Of a stretch of DNA of 64,000 nucleotides, positions 45,800 to 57,139 are shown one piece after another. The stretch's first letter is position 1. Each line of letters begins with the position of its first letter. Both the position numbers and the translations under genes were made by a program. Source of the DNA: Eucalyptus grandis (taxonomy: Eukaryota; Streptophyta; Magnoliopsida; Myrtales; Myrtaceae); assembly GCF_016545825.1 (NCBI RefSeq), contig NC_052618.1, positions 3,401,398 through 3,465,397 on the forward strand, read 5' to 3'. The notes beneath the pieces were generated by a model. That model searched no databases and was not told where the DNA came from. It saw only the letters and a list, made by a program, of their open reading frames with translations.

Positions 45800-46100
45800 A
45801 AGAAAAATTGAGAATTAAATCGGCCGTTGACAATAAGTTTATGACATTTTTGGTTATTTTCCCTCGGTGGTTGAAAGAGAGAAAGATAAGTCAACAGAAA
45901 ATCAGTACATACAAAAGTGAGGTAAGATTGTTCATCCTCCAATGTTATGATAATCTTCTAATGAAGAATTTTGTTACAAACAAATTGAGTTGTTTGCTAA
46001 ATGAGAGTAACGAAAGTAATTTGATAAACAAATTTCTCAATAATAACCGGCCTATCATTTCTTCTTAATGGATGGGAACTATAAACTAAGGTGTAAATGA
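45800..46100. other. No gene seen
   Basis: An 86-codon plus frame (45808-46068) is unremarkable in AT-rich sequence. No motif. Confidence 0.3.
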
Positions 46101-46529
46101 ATGCACTAATCTGAAAATTGAGTTTCGTGCATTTTAGACTAGCAAGAGGATTTTTGCATGGATGTCTCCTGTTTCCAAATAGCTTGTGTAAATTACTTTT
46201 GTCTTTTCTACTCCGACTATGTTCCGTTCATAAGTTCGTGCGATTACAATGATATTCGATATTCTCTTTTGATGCAATAATGAGAACAAATAATATATTG
46301 GTTCCTTGGGACTCATTTTATTTATCAATAATTTGACAAATATATCCCATGTGTACCTTTGATTTTGGATTTGGCACAGCAAAGCAATATTTATGGCAAT
46401 TTTTTTTTCCAAAGAAGTCAAAAAGATTTTTAAAAAAATATTCCATAAAAAGGAAAGAAATTTGTTCTCTTCAAGAAAATCAAACTACTTAAAACGGAAG
46501 GACATTAATTACTGTTAATTTAATGCAGG

Positions 46530-47269
46530 TTAGTTGAAACAGTTGGGTTGCAAGTTCATTATAGGCCCAAACCGGGAGAATGTGTCGATTAAAATATCCT
46601 TTCGCAAGAGCTTGACTTCTTGATATGTCTCAAGCGATCCTCGCACAGAATAGTAGTCACTATTTCCTATCGCCTCTTCTTCTAACAAAGGATCCAGTTC
46701 ACAAGCCATTAACATCTTCAATTGTATCACTGCCATGTCCCCAAGCAGGACCCTAGACCACATGCTTCTTTCTTTGTTTTTAACCCCATCTTCACCCGAT
46801 GAAAATTTATCCTTTGAAGTCCTTAGAATCCACTGACCAAAAAAAAAAAAAAAAGAAGTCCTTAGAATCCTCCTTAGTGTCTATCATTTGATGGAGCAGT
46901 TGCATTGGCATATGGCGATGCTCCACTGAACAATAGAAGGAAGTAATTCATCATGACTGTAAGTTCAAGCATGCTAGGCTTAGAAGTAGCAAGGGCGAAG
47001 AATTTTACATGATGCAGTCGGTATCAAATTAACTGCTCGAAACTTCAATGAGTTCCTCCACAACAGAGGCCCTTACCCCTTTTGGAGACTTTCCCCCCAC
47101 GTTTATTTTCTAGCAGAAGGCATTTGCACAGGAGCTTCAGCCTCCCATGGGTTTCGAATTCATCCGCCACCCCTTCGACAGCAGTGAGGAAGCTTCTGGA
47201 CTCCATTTTGTCGCAGCATCTGCTCAAAGATCCCCGTGAGAAGACTTCAAGCGAGACGGGAGGTGCCAA
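46530..47269 (-). pseudogene. Two unrecognised minus-strand frames, possibly exons of one gene
   Basis: The upstream frame (47269-47045) contains MESRSFLTAVEGVADEFET and ends at a donor-like GGG|GTAAGG near 47080. The downstream frame (46763-46530) reads LGDMAVIQLKMLMACELDP and VKLLRKDILIDTFSRFG to a stop. Composition is more protein-like than the surroundings, but I do not recognise a family. Between them lies a 40-base direct repeat interrupted by poly-A (46815-46870). Could be remnants only. Confidence 0.25.
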
Positions 47270-47289
47270 GAAACACGACCGCTTCCCAA

Positions 47290-48800
47290 GTTCCCAACGT
47301 AAGGCGCCCCCCCCTCATCATTTTCTGTCCAACATGTTTGACTTTTGGTCTACAGCAAAGCTGACACTATTTCTATCGTTTGCCATCTTGTTTGATATTT
47401 TGATAATTTTGAAAACCCGAAAGCCATTTCTAATGACTGTTTTGTCAGGTTTGATTTTTTTTTTTGTCGAATTGTAGTATCTAATATGATTTGTTGCTTT
47501 AGTTATGCTCTCCTTTATTTGTCTATGCAGAGAATCTCCAAATCAAAATCAAAACATGTCAAAAAAGAAGTAAATATGTCTAGAATAAGTAGCACCGAGT
47601 TCAGTATTTTGAGAGATGAAATTATCCTTAGAAACAGCATTTCAATGCTTAAAGAAATTTGTTCTTATTTTTCATCTTATGTAACAAATTTTCTAACTAT
47701 CACATCTATCACCTGCATGGCATTCTTCTGTGTTATTACATTTCAATTTAAAACCTTTGATATCTATCACCCTGTCACATTACTAATGATTGAGCCCCAA
47801 GGTTGGATGAACATATTGAACAACGCAGCTAAGTCTAAGTCAAATAGAAATCCTCCCCAACTATCAATAAAACGGGGACTTTGGTTTGGGCTTCTTCCAC
47901 ATCTTTGACCCCTTTTTCTTTTTTGTCAATTCAATAGATTAAAAACTAGGCTAAAACTTGACCAATTCCTACCAAGATATGACCAAAAATAAATATATAA
48001 ACAATAAAATGCTAGACGATAAAAGACCCTTTGGCATGAATCGAACCTCCTAGAAGCAGCATAAGTTTCCTTTTAAAGAAGGAAAACTTCTAGTGGCAGT
48101 TTTGCATCTATAAAGGCAAAGCAAGGACCTAATAATAAGAAAACATAGATGATTTGACAAAACAAAGTGCATCATTCCACTTTCTACCCTATTGATAGGG
48201 TCGACTATCAATTACAACCACGCTCACGGGACCCGTCTACCTCTATAAGTAAGCTAACAGGAAATGTAATTATCTCCTATGTAATTGCACAGATCATAAA
48301 AATATTCCCCTAACATGTCAACAAAAGAAGTGTTGCGATACTCCATTGAAAACAAACAGTCATGTGACATAGGGACCAAGAGAAGACTGCAGTTTATGAT
48401 TGTAATAAAGCACAAATGTTCAAATCATAGAAATTCCGAAACAACCTCTTTCCAATCTAAGAGTCAATAGCTGTGTCAACGTCCAATCTGGATGGGCCTC
48501 CTCTTGGTACCATTTGCTCGTGCTGCTGTGTACTGTGAACTCATCAAAATGGAAACTTGTCTTATTCATGCGCCTCGCATCCTAATCTTATTCAAGTCCA
48601 TCTATTGTCCTATGATCACTTGCTTCACGCCCAAAAATACTGTAGAACAGAATAAATTATTCATTGTCATCTCAACACAACGGAAACAATCATCAGCGTT
48701 ATATAACGATGCAACCCATGCTCTTTGTACCCGTGACTAAACATCAAGGCATAGAAGCGCTTTCGAATTACTGTCTTTAAAAAGGATCATAATCCATACC
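47290..48800. other. No gene supported
   Basis: Plus frames at 47082-47477 and 47486-47908 are low complexity or hydrophobic AT-rich reading frames without family motifs. The rest is unique AT-rich DNA. Confidence 0.35.
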
Positions 48801-48803
48801 TTA

Positions 48804-48895
48804 CCTTGGAAACTTTTGGTAATTTCAATCAGCCACCTATCACCAATGATTTGCCTGAGTTTTTGTACCAATGGCTGCCTTGACATGTTTCTCTC
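48804..48895 (-). pseudogene. Orphan RST exon of a third SRO paralogue
   Basis: On the minus strand an acceptor-like TTCCAG precedes a 92-base open exon reading PLVQKLRQIIGDRWLIEITK, followed by donor AAG|GTAAGG. This is clearly the same exon as 24876-24970 and 40798-40891 (VQKAQQIIGDSLGIELIKN) but much more diverged. The intron sequence just upstream ('aaatgatgat.atg', 'ttcaacattag') is also shared up to about 48935. The PARP exons are not found further upstream, so it is a truncated older copy. Alone it cannot make an SRO protein. Confidence 0.65.
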
Positions 48896-48959
48896 CTGGA
48901 AAATGATGATAATGAAATAATTCAACATTAGGTAAGCAAAAAGAAAAACCCATTTAATT

Positions 48960-49595
48960 AACAAAGTTTTTGAAGTGATATGCTAGTTTATGTGCTTGAA
49001 TATTGAAAAACTCCACACAGCACCATTACGAACACGGCATGTCCGCAAGTACCCTCTTCCTCCAATACATACTCTCTAGGCACACGGGGAACAATGATAT
49101 TTCAGAGACTTTGCCTTATGCCAAATTCAACACCTCGCATTTTTTTTTCTTTGTCCAAAAATTATTAACGAATTTTCGTTTTGAAAACTTCAACGGGAAT
49201 GACCAGACGTAGTCTCTTTATTCACATGACTTCTATGCACTTATAATACGTCAAGCTTGTTATTGATTGGCGGTATATTTACAATTTTTTGGTAATATTG
49301 ATGAAAGAGGTGTAATTAGATAATTTAAATTTTCACTTATTTAAGGAGGCAGGTTCTAGGAGAATGTCGCAATGCAAGTAAAATCGAAAAAATTCGCATT
49401 CAAAGGGATAAATTGTTGTCAGGCAATTTAATAGACAGACAATTTTCATATCCTTCATTTAAATCGGGAAAATGTTAGGCACGTGGTGGATTTTTATTGG
49501 GTGGAACTCAACAACACAATCCCAAAATCGCCCCTCCTATGCCGCGGAGTTTTGGCAGCGAATTAAGGGAGGCCTGCGCTCCCCAGTACCCTACC
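48960..49595. other. No gene seen
   Basis: AT-rich unique sequence with only short frames, ending at the hAT-type insertion. Confidence 0.35.
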
Positions 49596-49603
49596 CAAGT
49601 ACC
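49596..49603. repeat. 8-bp target-site duplication, left copy (CAAGTACC)
   Basis: CAAGTACC is repeated exactly at 52293-52300. Eight bases is the hallmark TSD length of hAT transposons. Confidence 0.88.
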
Positions 49604-49804
49604 TAGGGGTGAGCGATTCCAGGTTCCGGTTCGGTTCCGTCTGGAACATGGAACCTACCCTCGGGTACAGGTTTCTCAAAATAAGGAACCTGGAACCTAC
49701 GAACCGAGAACTTGGAACCTACCTTGTCACAGGTTCCAGGGTCGGTTCCAGGTTCCAACAGGTTCTTTTTTCTTTTTTCTTTTTTGTTATTTTCAGATTT
49801 GAAC

Positions 49805-49985
49805 TATAACATATGTGCACGTTACCCAAAAAAAATATAACGTACGCGCACGTTACCAAAAAAACTATAATGTACGCGCACGTTACCAAAAAAAAAACTA
49901 TAACATATGCGCACATTACCAAAAAAAATATAACGTATGCGCACGTTACCAAAAAAAACTATAATGTACGCGTATACTACACGGT
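49805..49985 (+). repeat. Minisatellite, ~34-bp unit, five to six copies
   Basis: Units of 'cgtacgcgcacgttaccaaaaaaactataa' type. Alternating purine-pyrimidine 'gtacgcgcac' recurs in each. It lies just inside the left end of the hAT-type element. Confidence 0.85.
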
Positions 49986-50192
49986 AACTTCCCATTGACA
50001 TGTTATCTTGATTTATTAACTTCGCACTACACAACAATAATAAAATACAATTAGAAATTTCAAAACAAATAGCAAACTAGAAAGTAGAAATAAAACACCA
50101 CTAGAACAAGAATGTCTAGAGGTACAAGTTTTGAAAACAATTTCGATTAAACCCTTAAATGAACTCAGAAAATTCTGAAATGTGGACACGTT

Positions 50193-51346
50193 GGGCGCGT
50201 TTGGTTGTGTTTCTGTTTAAAAATTGTTCCGGGGAACAGAATAGAAAAAGTATTTCTGTTCCGGGGAACAATTTTGAACAAAAATACGCGTTTGGTAAAC
50301 TTGTTCCGGGAATAAAAAATAAACAGAAACATGTTTGGTAAATTTTGATAATTTTTATTTCTTTTATTTTTTCTATTTTTTCTATTTTTTCTTATTTTTC
50401 CTTTTTTTCTTTTTTTCTTTTTCATTTTTTTCTTCTTTTGGCGGTCGCCGGCCAAGGCCTTGGCCGGCGAACGGCCGCCGCCCGCGAGGCCGCGCCTCGC
50501 CAGCCGGCCCAGGCGAGCTCGGCCTCGCCGGCTGGGCGAGCTCGAGGCCGAATCCGGGCGAGATCGAGCTCGCCCGGGCCGGCGCGAGGTCGGCCTCGCC
50601 TTGATCCGGCGAGGCCGAGCTCGCCTCAGCGGCGGGCGGGCGCGGCCTTGCCGGGCCACCGCCCGGCGAGGCCTCGCCGGGCCACCGCTGTGCGAGGCCG
50701 AGGCTCGCCGGCCGCTGGGCAAGCTCGGCCTCGCCGGATCTGGCGAGATCGAGCTCGCCCGAGCCGGCGCGAGGTCGGCCTCGCCATGGCTGGGCGAGCT
50801 CGAGCTCGCCAGATCCGCGAGCCGACCTCGCCCGGCGGCCGGCGAGCCTCGGCCTCGCCGAGCCACCGCCCGTCGGCGTCGCTGGCGGTGGCTCGGCGAG
50901 GCCGAGGCTCGCCGGCCGCCGGGCGAGGTCGGCCTCGCCGGATCTGGGCGAGCTCGAGCTCGCCAGCCATGGCGAGGCCGACCTCGGCCCCGCCGGGACG
51001 GCGAGCGTCGGCCTCGCCGGGGGCCGGCGAGCCTCGCCGTGGCTGGGCGAGGCCGCCGGCCCTCGTCGGCCGGTCGCCCGGCCATGGCCGAGGCCGGCGA
51101 CGGCCAAAAGAAAGAAGAACAAAAAATAAGAAAAAAAGAAAAAAAGAAAAGTGTTTCTGATTTGTGTTCGAAACAAGAAACACAAAATTTGTGTTTCTTG
51201 TTTCTGTTTCTTTGTTCCTGGAACAAAAGAACAAAAAAGGAACAGAAACGCACACAAACGCGTTTGTTCCTTTTTGTTCCCAGGAACAAAAAAAAACAGA
51301 AATTTCTGTTCCTGGGAACAGAAACAGAGTGCAACCATGCAGGCCC
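50193..51346 (+). mobile_element. Nested TIR element with GC-rich palindromic core
   Basis: The ends GGGCGCGTTTGGTTGTGTTTCTGTT (left) and, inverted, GGGCCTGCATGGTTGCACTCTGTTTCTG (right) are imperfect terminal inverted repeats, followed by 'gttcc.ggaacag' repeats. A 3-bp GTT flanks both sides (50190-50192, 51347-51349), which would suit a PIF/Harbinger- or CACTA-like insertion but is weak evidence. The core (50435-51115) is about 680 bases of GGCGAGCTCGAGCTCGCC-type inverted units, bounded by a T-rich and an A-rich flank. No transposase. Confidence 0.6.
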
Positions 51347-51359
51347 GTTGTATTTAAGA

Positions 51360-52140
51360 CCTAGAGGTACAAGTTTTATGAAGAAATCGTAGTCCAATTC
51401 GTTCTGGATTAAAAGATAAAATTGATTTACTTTTCCTATTCTCTACTTGCACAGTTTTTGAAACATTTTTTGTTAAATAGGCAAACGAACTACAAAAATT
51501 ACGAAATTTAAATATGTTGTAGGGAAGACATGAAGAGAGATATTTTATGGAGAACAAATTTCCAAAAAAACCTCATACAAAATGATATAGTCCACGCATT
51601 GCAACTTACAAGATCCGAACACATCAGATTGCACAGTTTTAGAAACATTTCCGGTTAAATACCCAAATGAACTTCAAAAATTATGAACTTAGACTATGTG
51701 ATAGCCAAGACCATAAGGTAGATACTTAATGAAAAAATATAAGTCAAATTCGTCCTAGATAATTAAATATGGACGGTTAAAATCCCTGTTCGTAGTACCG
51801 TAATTCCAGATCTAACCATCTCCAAAGGACCACGATTTCACCTACCTATTCTTGTTTTTTTTCTCTAAATTTTTGATATGTTGTACCTCAAGATGTCCTT
51901 TACAAATTTTGTTAAGAAACCGAAATGAAATTTCGACAAAAAGGTTGCCTTACAGTCCATGCATTCATCAAGGGTCGGTCCCAAAATCTCCAGATCCAGT
52001 CTTTCCAAAGAATAACGATTTCACCCACTTATACTTGTTTTTTTTGTTCCAAATTTGAGTATGTTATACTCCAAGAAGTCCTTTACAACTTTCATTTAGA
52101 GGCCGAAGCCAAAATTCAACTAGAACATCACATACAAGTC
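51360..52140 (-). mobile_element. Chromovirus-LTR-like fragment inside the hAT-type element
   Basis: On the minus strand this carries the degenerate ~180-bp repeats seen in the LTRs. For instance 'gatttcacctacctattct' and 'gatatgttgta.ctcaagatgtcc' parallel 2765-2830 in the solo LTR. A short direct repeat 'ctagaggtacaagttt' (about 50114 and 51360) on the two sides of the nested element shows that the LTR-like repeats extend to its left as well. Confidence 0.5.
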
Positions 52141-52292
52141 ACTAAAACATCCAAGGTCGAGCTTTTTTCTAACCTAAGTAACCGGTTCCTAGAAAAAGGA
52201 ACCGGAACCGAACCGGTCCCCCTTGGAACCGGGAATCGAACCGGACCCTCCTCCGGTTCGGTTCCGGTTCCCGGTTCCAGCGCTCAGCCCTA

Positions 52293-52300
52293 CAAGTACC
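52293..52300. repeat. 8-bp target-site duplication, right copy (CAAGTACC)
   Basis: Exact match to 49596-49603. Confidence 0.88.
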
Positions 52301-54350
52301 CAGCCCCACAACAGCAGCATCCCTACAGCACGCGCCGTTTTAGCACCCGATGACGTCAGCGAAACCGCGTTTTTGGCGTCCCATGCCCCGTCCGATGGAA
52401 CAAAAGCTCACATAATTAGGACAGCTTCAATTTCTCTATTTTCTTTTTCTTTCCAAATTAGAGATATAAAAAAATTCATTTTATAATTTTCTGTTCTCCA
52501 AAATAGATTTGGAATAGAAAAATAAATAATTTTTCATTCCCAAAAACAAAAATAAAAATAAAATTAATTTCTCATCCCTTTACCTCAAGCATCACAAGAC
52601 ATCTTTCTCTCTCTCCTCTCTCTATCCCGTGAAATTTCTCTATCTCACGAAAGTTCTCCTCCTTCTTGCATCAACCGATCAACCATCTCCGGAGACGATG
52701 GAGTCATTGACACCTTTTCTCCTTCTCTGTTGCCGCAATGAGTCCTAAGAAACGGTGGGACAAATATTGCAAATAAAATGACAAGACATCTTAATATGCC
52801 TGAGATTTCATAACTTTATATTTTTGACTCTCGTAATGTTGTTTATTAGTACTTGGCAACATTTCTATTAATCGTATTAAGATCATCCAATTCTTTATCA
52901 TTATATATTCTGATTCTATTTATTAGGTCATGTCACGTTCTAATAATTAGCCAATTACAGTATTTTCTTTAATTTAAAAAGTATGAGTTTATGATTCAAA
53001 TTCCACCTTCCTCTTTCAAGAACTTTATATAATCAACTATAATTGACATTTTATAAATTAAATGAAAATTTGGGAATAAAATTTTTTTGGGAATAGAAAT
53101 TTTTAAGGTCATACTAAGTGCACTTTTGTTATTTTTCTGTTTCAGAAATAGAGATTTTGTATAGTTAGAAAATGCGTTTTCGTTTGGGGAACATAAATAA
53201 AAAAATTGTTTCTAAAAGAGAATAGAAACGTTACCATAGTTTGGCCTTCTTAGTGAATTCTGAGCTTGTGGTGATAGCCAAGGTTATATATAGAGATGAG
53301 CAAGTAAAGATATAAGATGGCTTCGCGAACATGAAGAAGATACTAAAATTTCAGGCCCAGATTGCTTAGCTCAACTCATAACACAATCTGCAATAGTTCT
53401 CTACTCACAAGGAATGGAGTTCTTTCAATTTTAGGTGAACAATAGTTCATTTGTAGAGCACAAATGACAGTTTTGTATTATCATGGAACTTCGGGGGTAA
53501 ACAATTACTTTCATGAATATACATCAACATTCTTCATCGGTGGTCGATGTAATATTGATATGAAAAGACTAATCACGCGATGCTTCTTGCTAACCTTCCT
53601 AGAACTCTTCCATATGCAAGTCGCATGGATGTCCAGCCTTACTATTTGTTTCATTGATGGCACAAATTATTCTTCAGACAAGCACCAAAACTATGTTCAT
53701 GTTCACTTGGATTTCTACTCCGCTCATTCAAACTCGTCCAAACTCGAACTTGCTTAGGAAAAAATGTACCAAGTCCCTCGTGTGATGTCGGGCTTGGGCA
53801 AGGTTTACTGGCCTCATGTTGGGTCCTACCCTGCCTCACCATTGAGCTTAAAAACTCCAACCAATGCTTGGCCCTTTCATTGATTTGGTCTAGTGTAGTC
53901 TATACAGAAAAAAAAAGGCTCTAGTTAAGACCTTGATAATTGATTCATACTGCTCTAATTTTGTTCATATGCAAGTATAATCAGTGATCATTTATAGTCT
54001 GGGATGGAGATTGGCCCCTAAAGATATCTTTTATGTGCTTTTAGTGAAGTTGCACCAAACTGGACCGAGCTCCTGTAGATCAAAGTAAAAACATGCAACC
54101 GAAGCTTCAAAACTGACATCTCCTCATAAGCGTATGAAACTTTTCTTTGGACAGACAACAAATAAAGAGTAATGATTTCTTAGATAGGACATGATTTCAC
54201 CAATCTCATTCATAAATATATAGATTCACAGCAGCACATAAGACTAGTTACACCCATCAGGTAAAAAAAGAAAAAGAAATCATGATACCCAGCAAGAAAG
54301 CACCGGTCAAAACATGCACACGTGGAAATTTTGCGACTTTCACTTACAAG
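52301..54350. other. No gene supported; possible degenerate TIR repeat 52450-53240
   Basis: 52450-53240 begins 'attttctgttctcc' and ends 'gcgttttcgtttggggaac...gaatagaaacg', reminiscent of the GTTTGG/AACAG ends of the nested TIR element, but termini are unclear. 53260-54350 is unique; a 97-codon plus frame at 53464-53757 is unrecognised. Confidence 0.3.
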
Positions 54351-54356
54351 ATGCCC

Positions 54357-55813
54357 CTAGTTCTTTACAGTGGTCACATGCTTCGACAGAATCTGCACGA
54401 CGTCCTGAGAGATTCTTGTGGCCTCCGTCTTCACGTGTGCAATTTTCGCTTCCATTTCTTGCTCAAGCCGCTTGACATTAGTGCCAGAATCTCCAGTACT
54501 CTGCTTGATTGGCACACTGGAAATGGAGACAGACTTATTAATCGGTGCAGACCAGCCTACTCCAAGCAATTATAAAGAGGAGACAATACAAGCTCCTATA
54601 TTTATAGATGATAGAATTCTGAAATTATTTCATCCTGCATTACTTTGGTTGTGCTGTGCTTCAGCAAAGCTGCAGAGCTTGTGAAAATAAGACTTTATGA
54701 TGAACTTATGCTAATTTGAACAAGTGCAGGACATTAAGACTCCACAAGCATGAGTACACAAGCAGCAGTTCGCTGCTTTTATTTGGTTTCGACAGACATT
54801 TCTTTATCCTAAATTTTCGTGACCCAAGAAAGCAACTTGAAGTTCCCTAAGAGACAACAACACCAAGTGCTTAACAAGTCTAGTAAACAGATTCCAAAAA
54901 ATCAACCTCGCTATTGCTCTCATCAGTATATATTCTTGCAATCCCATTTTTTATGGATGCATATTTACAGAAGTACCGTAAATCCAGAGTCCTTGTTGCC
55001 GCAGAGTAGTCATCGGATAGAACCATATGACTGCCATCATAAACTTATCTAGTACAAAGCCTTGCTGAATTTAAAGAAAGCAATCAATAACAATTGAGCT
55101 CCACTTTTAAGTATACAGAGCGGCAAACCTTTGTCATTTTAAACTTCCAATTACATGCATTTCTCCTTCACAAATGGAAATACCAAATTAGGATACTAGA
55201 TGGAATCAGAACAACTATTTTTCCCTATGTGTTTAACCCTATGTGTTTAAGAACACAAGATAGATCCGAATCCTCACACTATGAAGTCACAAAACTCCAT
55301 ATTTGGGCCACCACTTGGGATTTGCTCATGTGTCCCCTTGTCCAAGAAGTTAGTGGGGCATGTTATGGCCCAATGATTTACCTACCTAAAATAGGCTTCC
55401 TCTTCTTAAAGAAAGGGATTAGATATGTCAATAATTAGTATTGTATCTTGTTAACCATAATATATCTTATCCTATCATCTCCTATAAGGTCCAATCTCAA
55501 GATCTTAACAACCATACACAACCTTAGAGTACTAATTCTCTAGAAAGAACAACTAGCACCGAGATCATGCTGGTCAAAACGAAAGTAAATGCACTGGTAG
55601 AAGTCTGTGAAAGACAGTAGATCTAACACGCAATGATAGTATGTAGACAAACTTCATTCCAGTAAACGAAAGGAAATACTATGAAACTAAGAAACCAATA
55701 AGCAGATTTAGAGACATGTTACCCTCTCTGGCAGCATTGACAAAGTGTTGTGCCTCTTGTTTTGCAGCAAGCGGCAATCGAATATCATTTTGCTGTCGCC
55801 TAATGGCTTCCCT
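54357..55813 (-). pseudogene. V-type H+-ATPase subunit G, broken gene
   Basis: Subunit G is part of the peripheral stalk of the vacuolar proton pump (usual length about 110 residues). The last exon (54516 down to 54357) follows acceptor CATTTCCAG and reads [18 protein letters not shown] and [16 protein letters not shown] to a TAG stop, an excellent family match. The first exon (55813-55723) reads EAIRRQQNDIRLPLAAKQEAQ and HFVNAARE before donor GAGG|GTAACA. The codon where the start Met is expected is AGG, not ATG. The middle exon (the basic, Lys/Glu-rich part around R-L-K-Q-A-K-E-E-A) is not found between 54520 and 55720. Most likely a pseudogene with lost start and lost exon; a missed, diverged exon is the alternative. 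Confidence 0.75.
54517..55722. other. Intronic/unassigned sequence between V-ATPase G exons
   Basis: AT-rich. A 114-codon plus frame (55094-55438) has no family motif. The expected middle exon is not visible on the minus strand. Confidence 0.35.
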
Positions 55814-55829
55814 GGATGCTGAAGTTTTC

Positions 55830-57135
55830 ACAAAAGGTACGTCAAAAGTAATAACTACAATTTACTATGAATTAGCACTCGCTGTTATTAATAGGATTTT
55901 GCTTCTTACTGCAGCAAACTCAGAACTTTAGTAAGCCATTTGAAAAATGAAGTTCAAAGGGTATATGAAGATTCTGGCAAGCACACAGTTTTGGGGTTGA
56001 CTTAATGAGACAATAGAGATTGAAAAGAACATTGCATCACTTATCAAGAGAATTTGAATTGAGTAAACTCTGTACCACACTAGTGGTGGCAAACAATGAA
56101 TTGAAAATTGCCAACTCAGAAATGAATTCTTGGAAACTGTTGAGAAAAAAGTACTAGTCACTCTGATTGAAGAAGCAAATACATATAGCAATATTATAAA
56201 TTTAGGACATCGGAACGAAATAATTACAAGAGAGGCAAAGAATATAATAAAAGGGTCGCGAACAATCCAGGACATGTGAAAATTGATATAATGACTGGAC
56301 AAATTGTCTCTCCATTCGTGAATCTCTTTGATATTGTCTCGCTCAAAACCCAAATCTTTTTTATCATTAAAAAGAGTGGAAAGGGGCGATCAAAACTAGC
56401 AACTCCCTAGGATAGATTGTAGGAGCTCCGCAGCCATCACAGAATGAGCTTACTGCTCGTTTCGAGCAAGCTTGTCACCATCACCCTAGCATGGTGATAG
56501 TGGGAGTAGACTCAGGATTATCCTATGCCACGGCACTACCCAACCTATGTTATAGACAAACCAAGGCTAGGCGTGTGACCAAGGGACTAGAACCAATGAC
56601 CAGTAGCCCAGGCAAGAAAAATGTAATTGGTTGGCTAATTTCTAGCACAAAATCATCATTTAATTCCTGTAAATGTCCGCAAGCCACCATATACTGGAAT
56701 TGCTCATTGATATTGCTAGAATCAAGAATAAAATACTAGAAACGTCTACGCAATTGCAATGGGACGCATCAACATGAAAAAGGCCAGGAATTTTTGCTGA
56801 CACATAACTGAAAAACCTCTAAAGCATTGAGCACCTCCTACGTGACTGAATACAATTACATATCCCCCCCACCATAGAAACCTTGAATAAGCTATAGCGA
56901 AGGAACCCAGTTTAGTTACCAACATTTTCTGATTAACATTATGCAAAGAGAATGAAAGAATTATTTTTCCAACTAAATAAGAGCAAACCCAATAGATAAA
57001 TTTAACTCATAACATGGATACTTCGAATGTGAAACATGTGTTCAAGCATGAAATGACCCTGATTTAGAGTTTAACAAAGATCTAAGATTGGACGGTCGAT
57101 TAACAAACAGACAATAGGAAATGATGGTGGGATTG
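55830..57135. other. No gene supported
   Basis: AT-rich DNA. The 141-codon minus frame (56353-55928) is hydrophobic AT-rich translation with no motif. A plus frame at 56491-56739 is unrecognised. Confidence 0.35.
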
Positions 57136-57139
57136 GATA

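Larger units (their letters stand above)
49604..52292 (+). mobile_element. Non-autonomous hAT-type DNA transposon (2.7 kb, composite)
   Basis: The ends TAGGGGTGAGCG (49604) and CGCTCAGCCCTA (52292) are inverted repeats with two mismatches, flanked by perfect 8-bp TSDs. Sub-terminal sequence at both ends is rich in GGTTCC/GGTTCGG motifs, again inverted, likely transposase-binding repeats. No transposase frame (no BED zinc finger or hATC dimerisation motif) is present. Inside are a 34-bp minisatellite, an LTR-like stretch and a separate TIR element with a very GC-rich core. Movement would need a transposase from elsewhere. Confidence 0.85.

Noticed and set aside
50165..51397. Very long open frames (410, 318, 310, 271 and 209 codons) on both strands
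   Set aside because: They overlap each other in several frames over the GGCGAG palindromic core, encode Gly/Ala/Arg/Pro low complexity, and exist because the GC-rich repeat lacks stop codons. The flanking parts are T-rich and A-rich tracts.
55928..56353. 141-codon minus frame with hydrophobic stretches
   Set aside because: AT-rich sequence gives Phe/Ile/Leu-rich frames by chance; no start context, motif or splice support.
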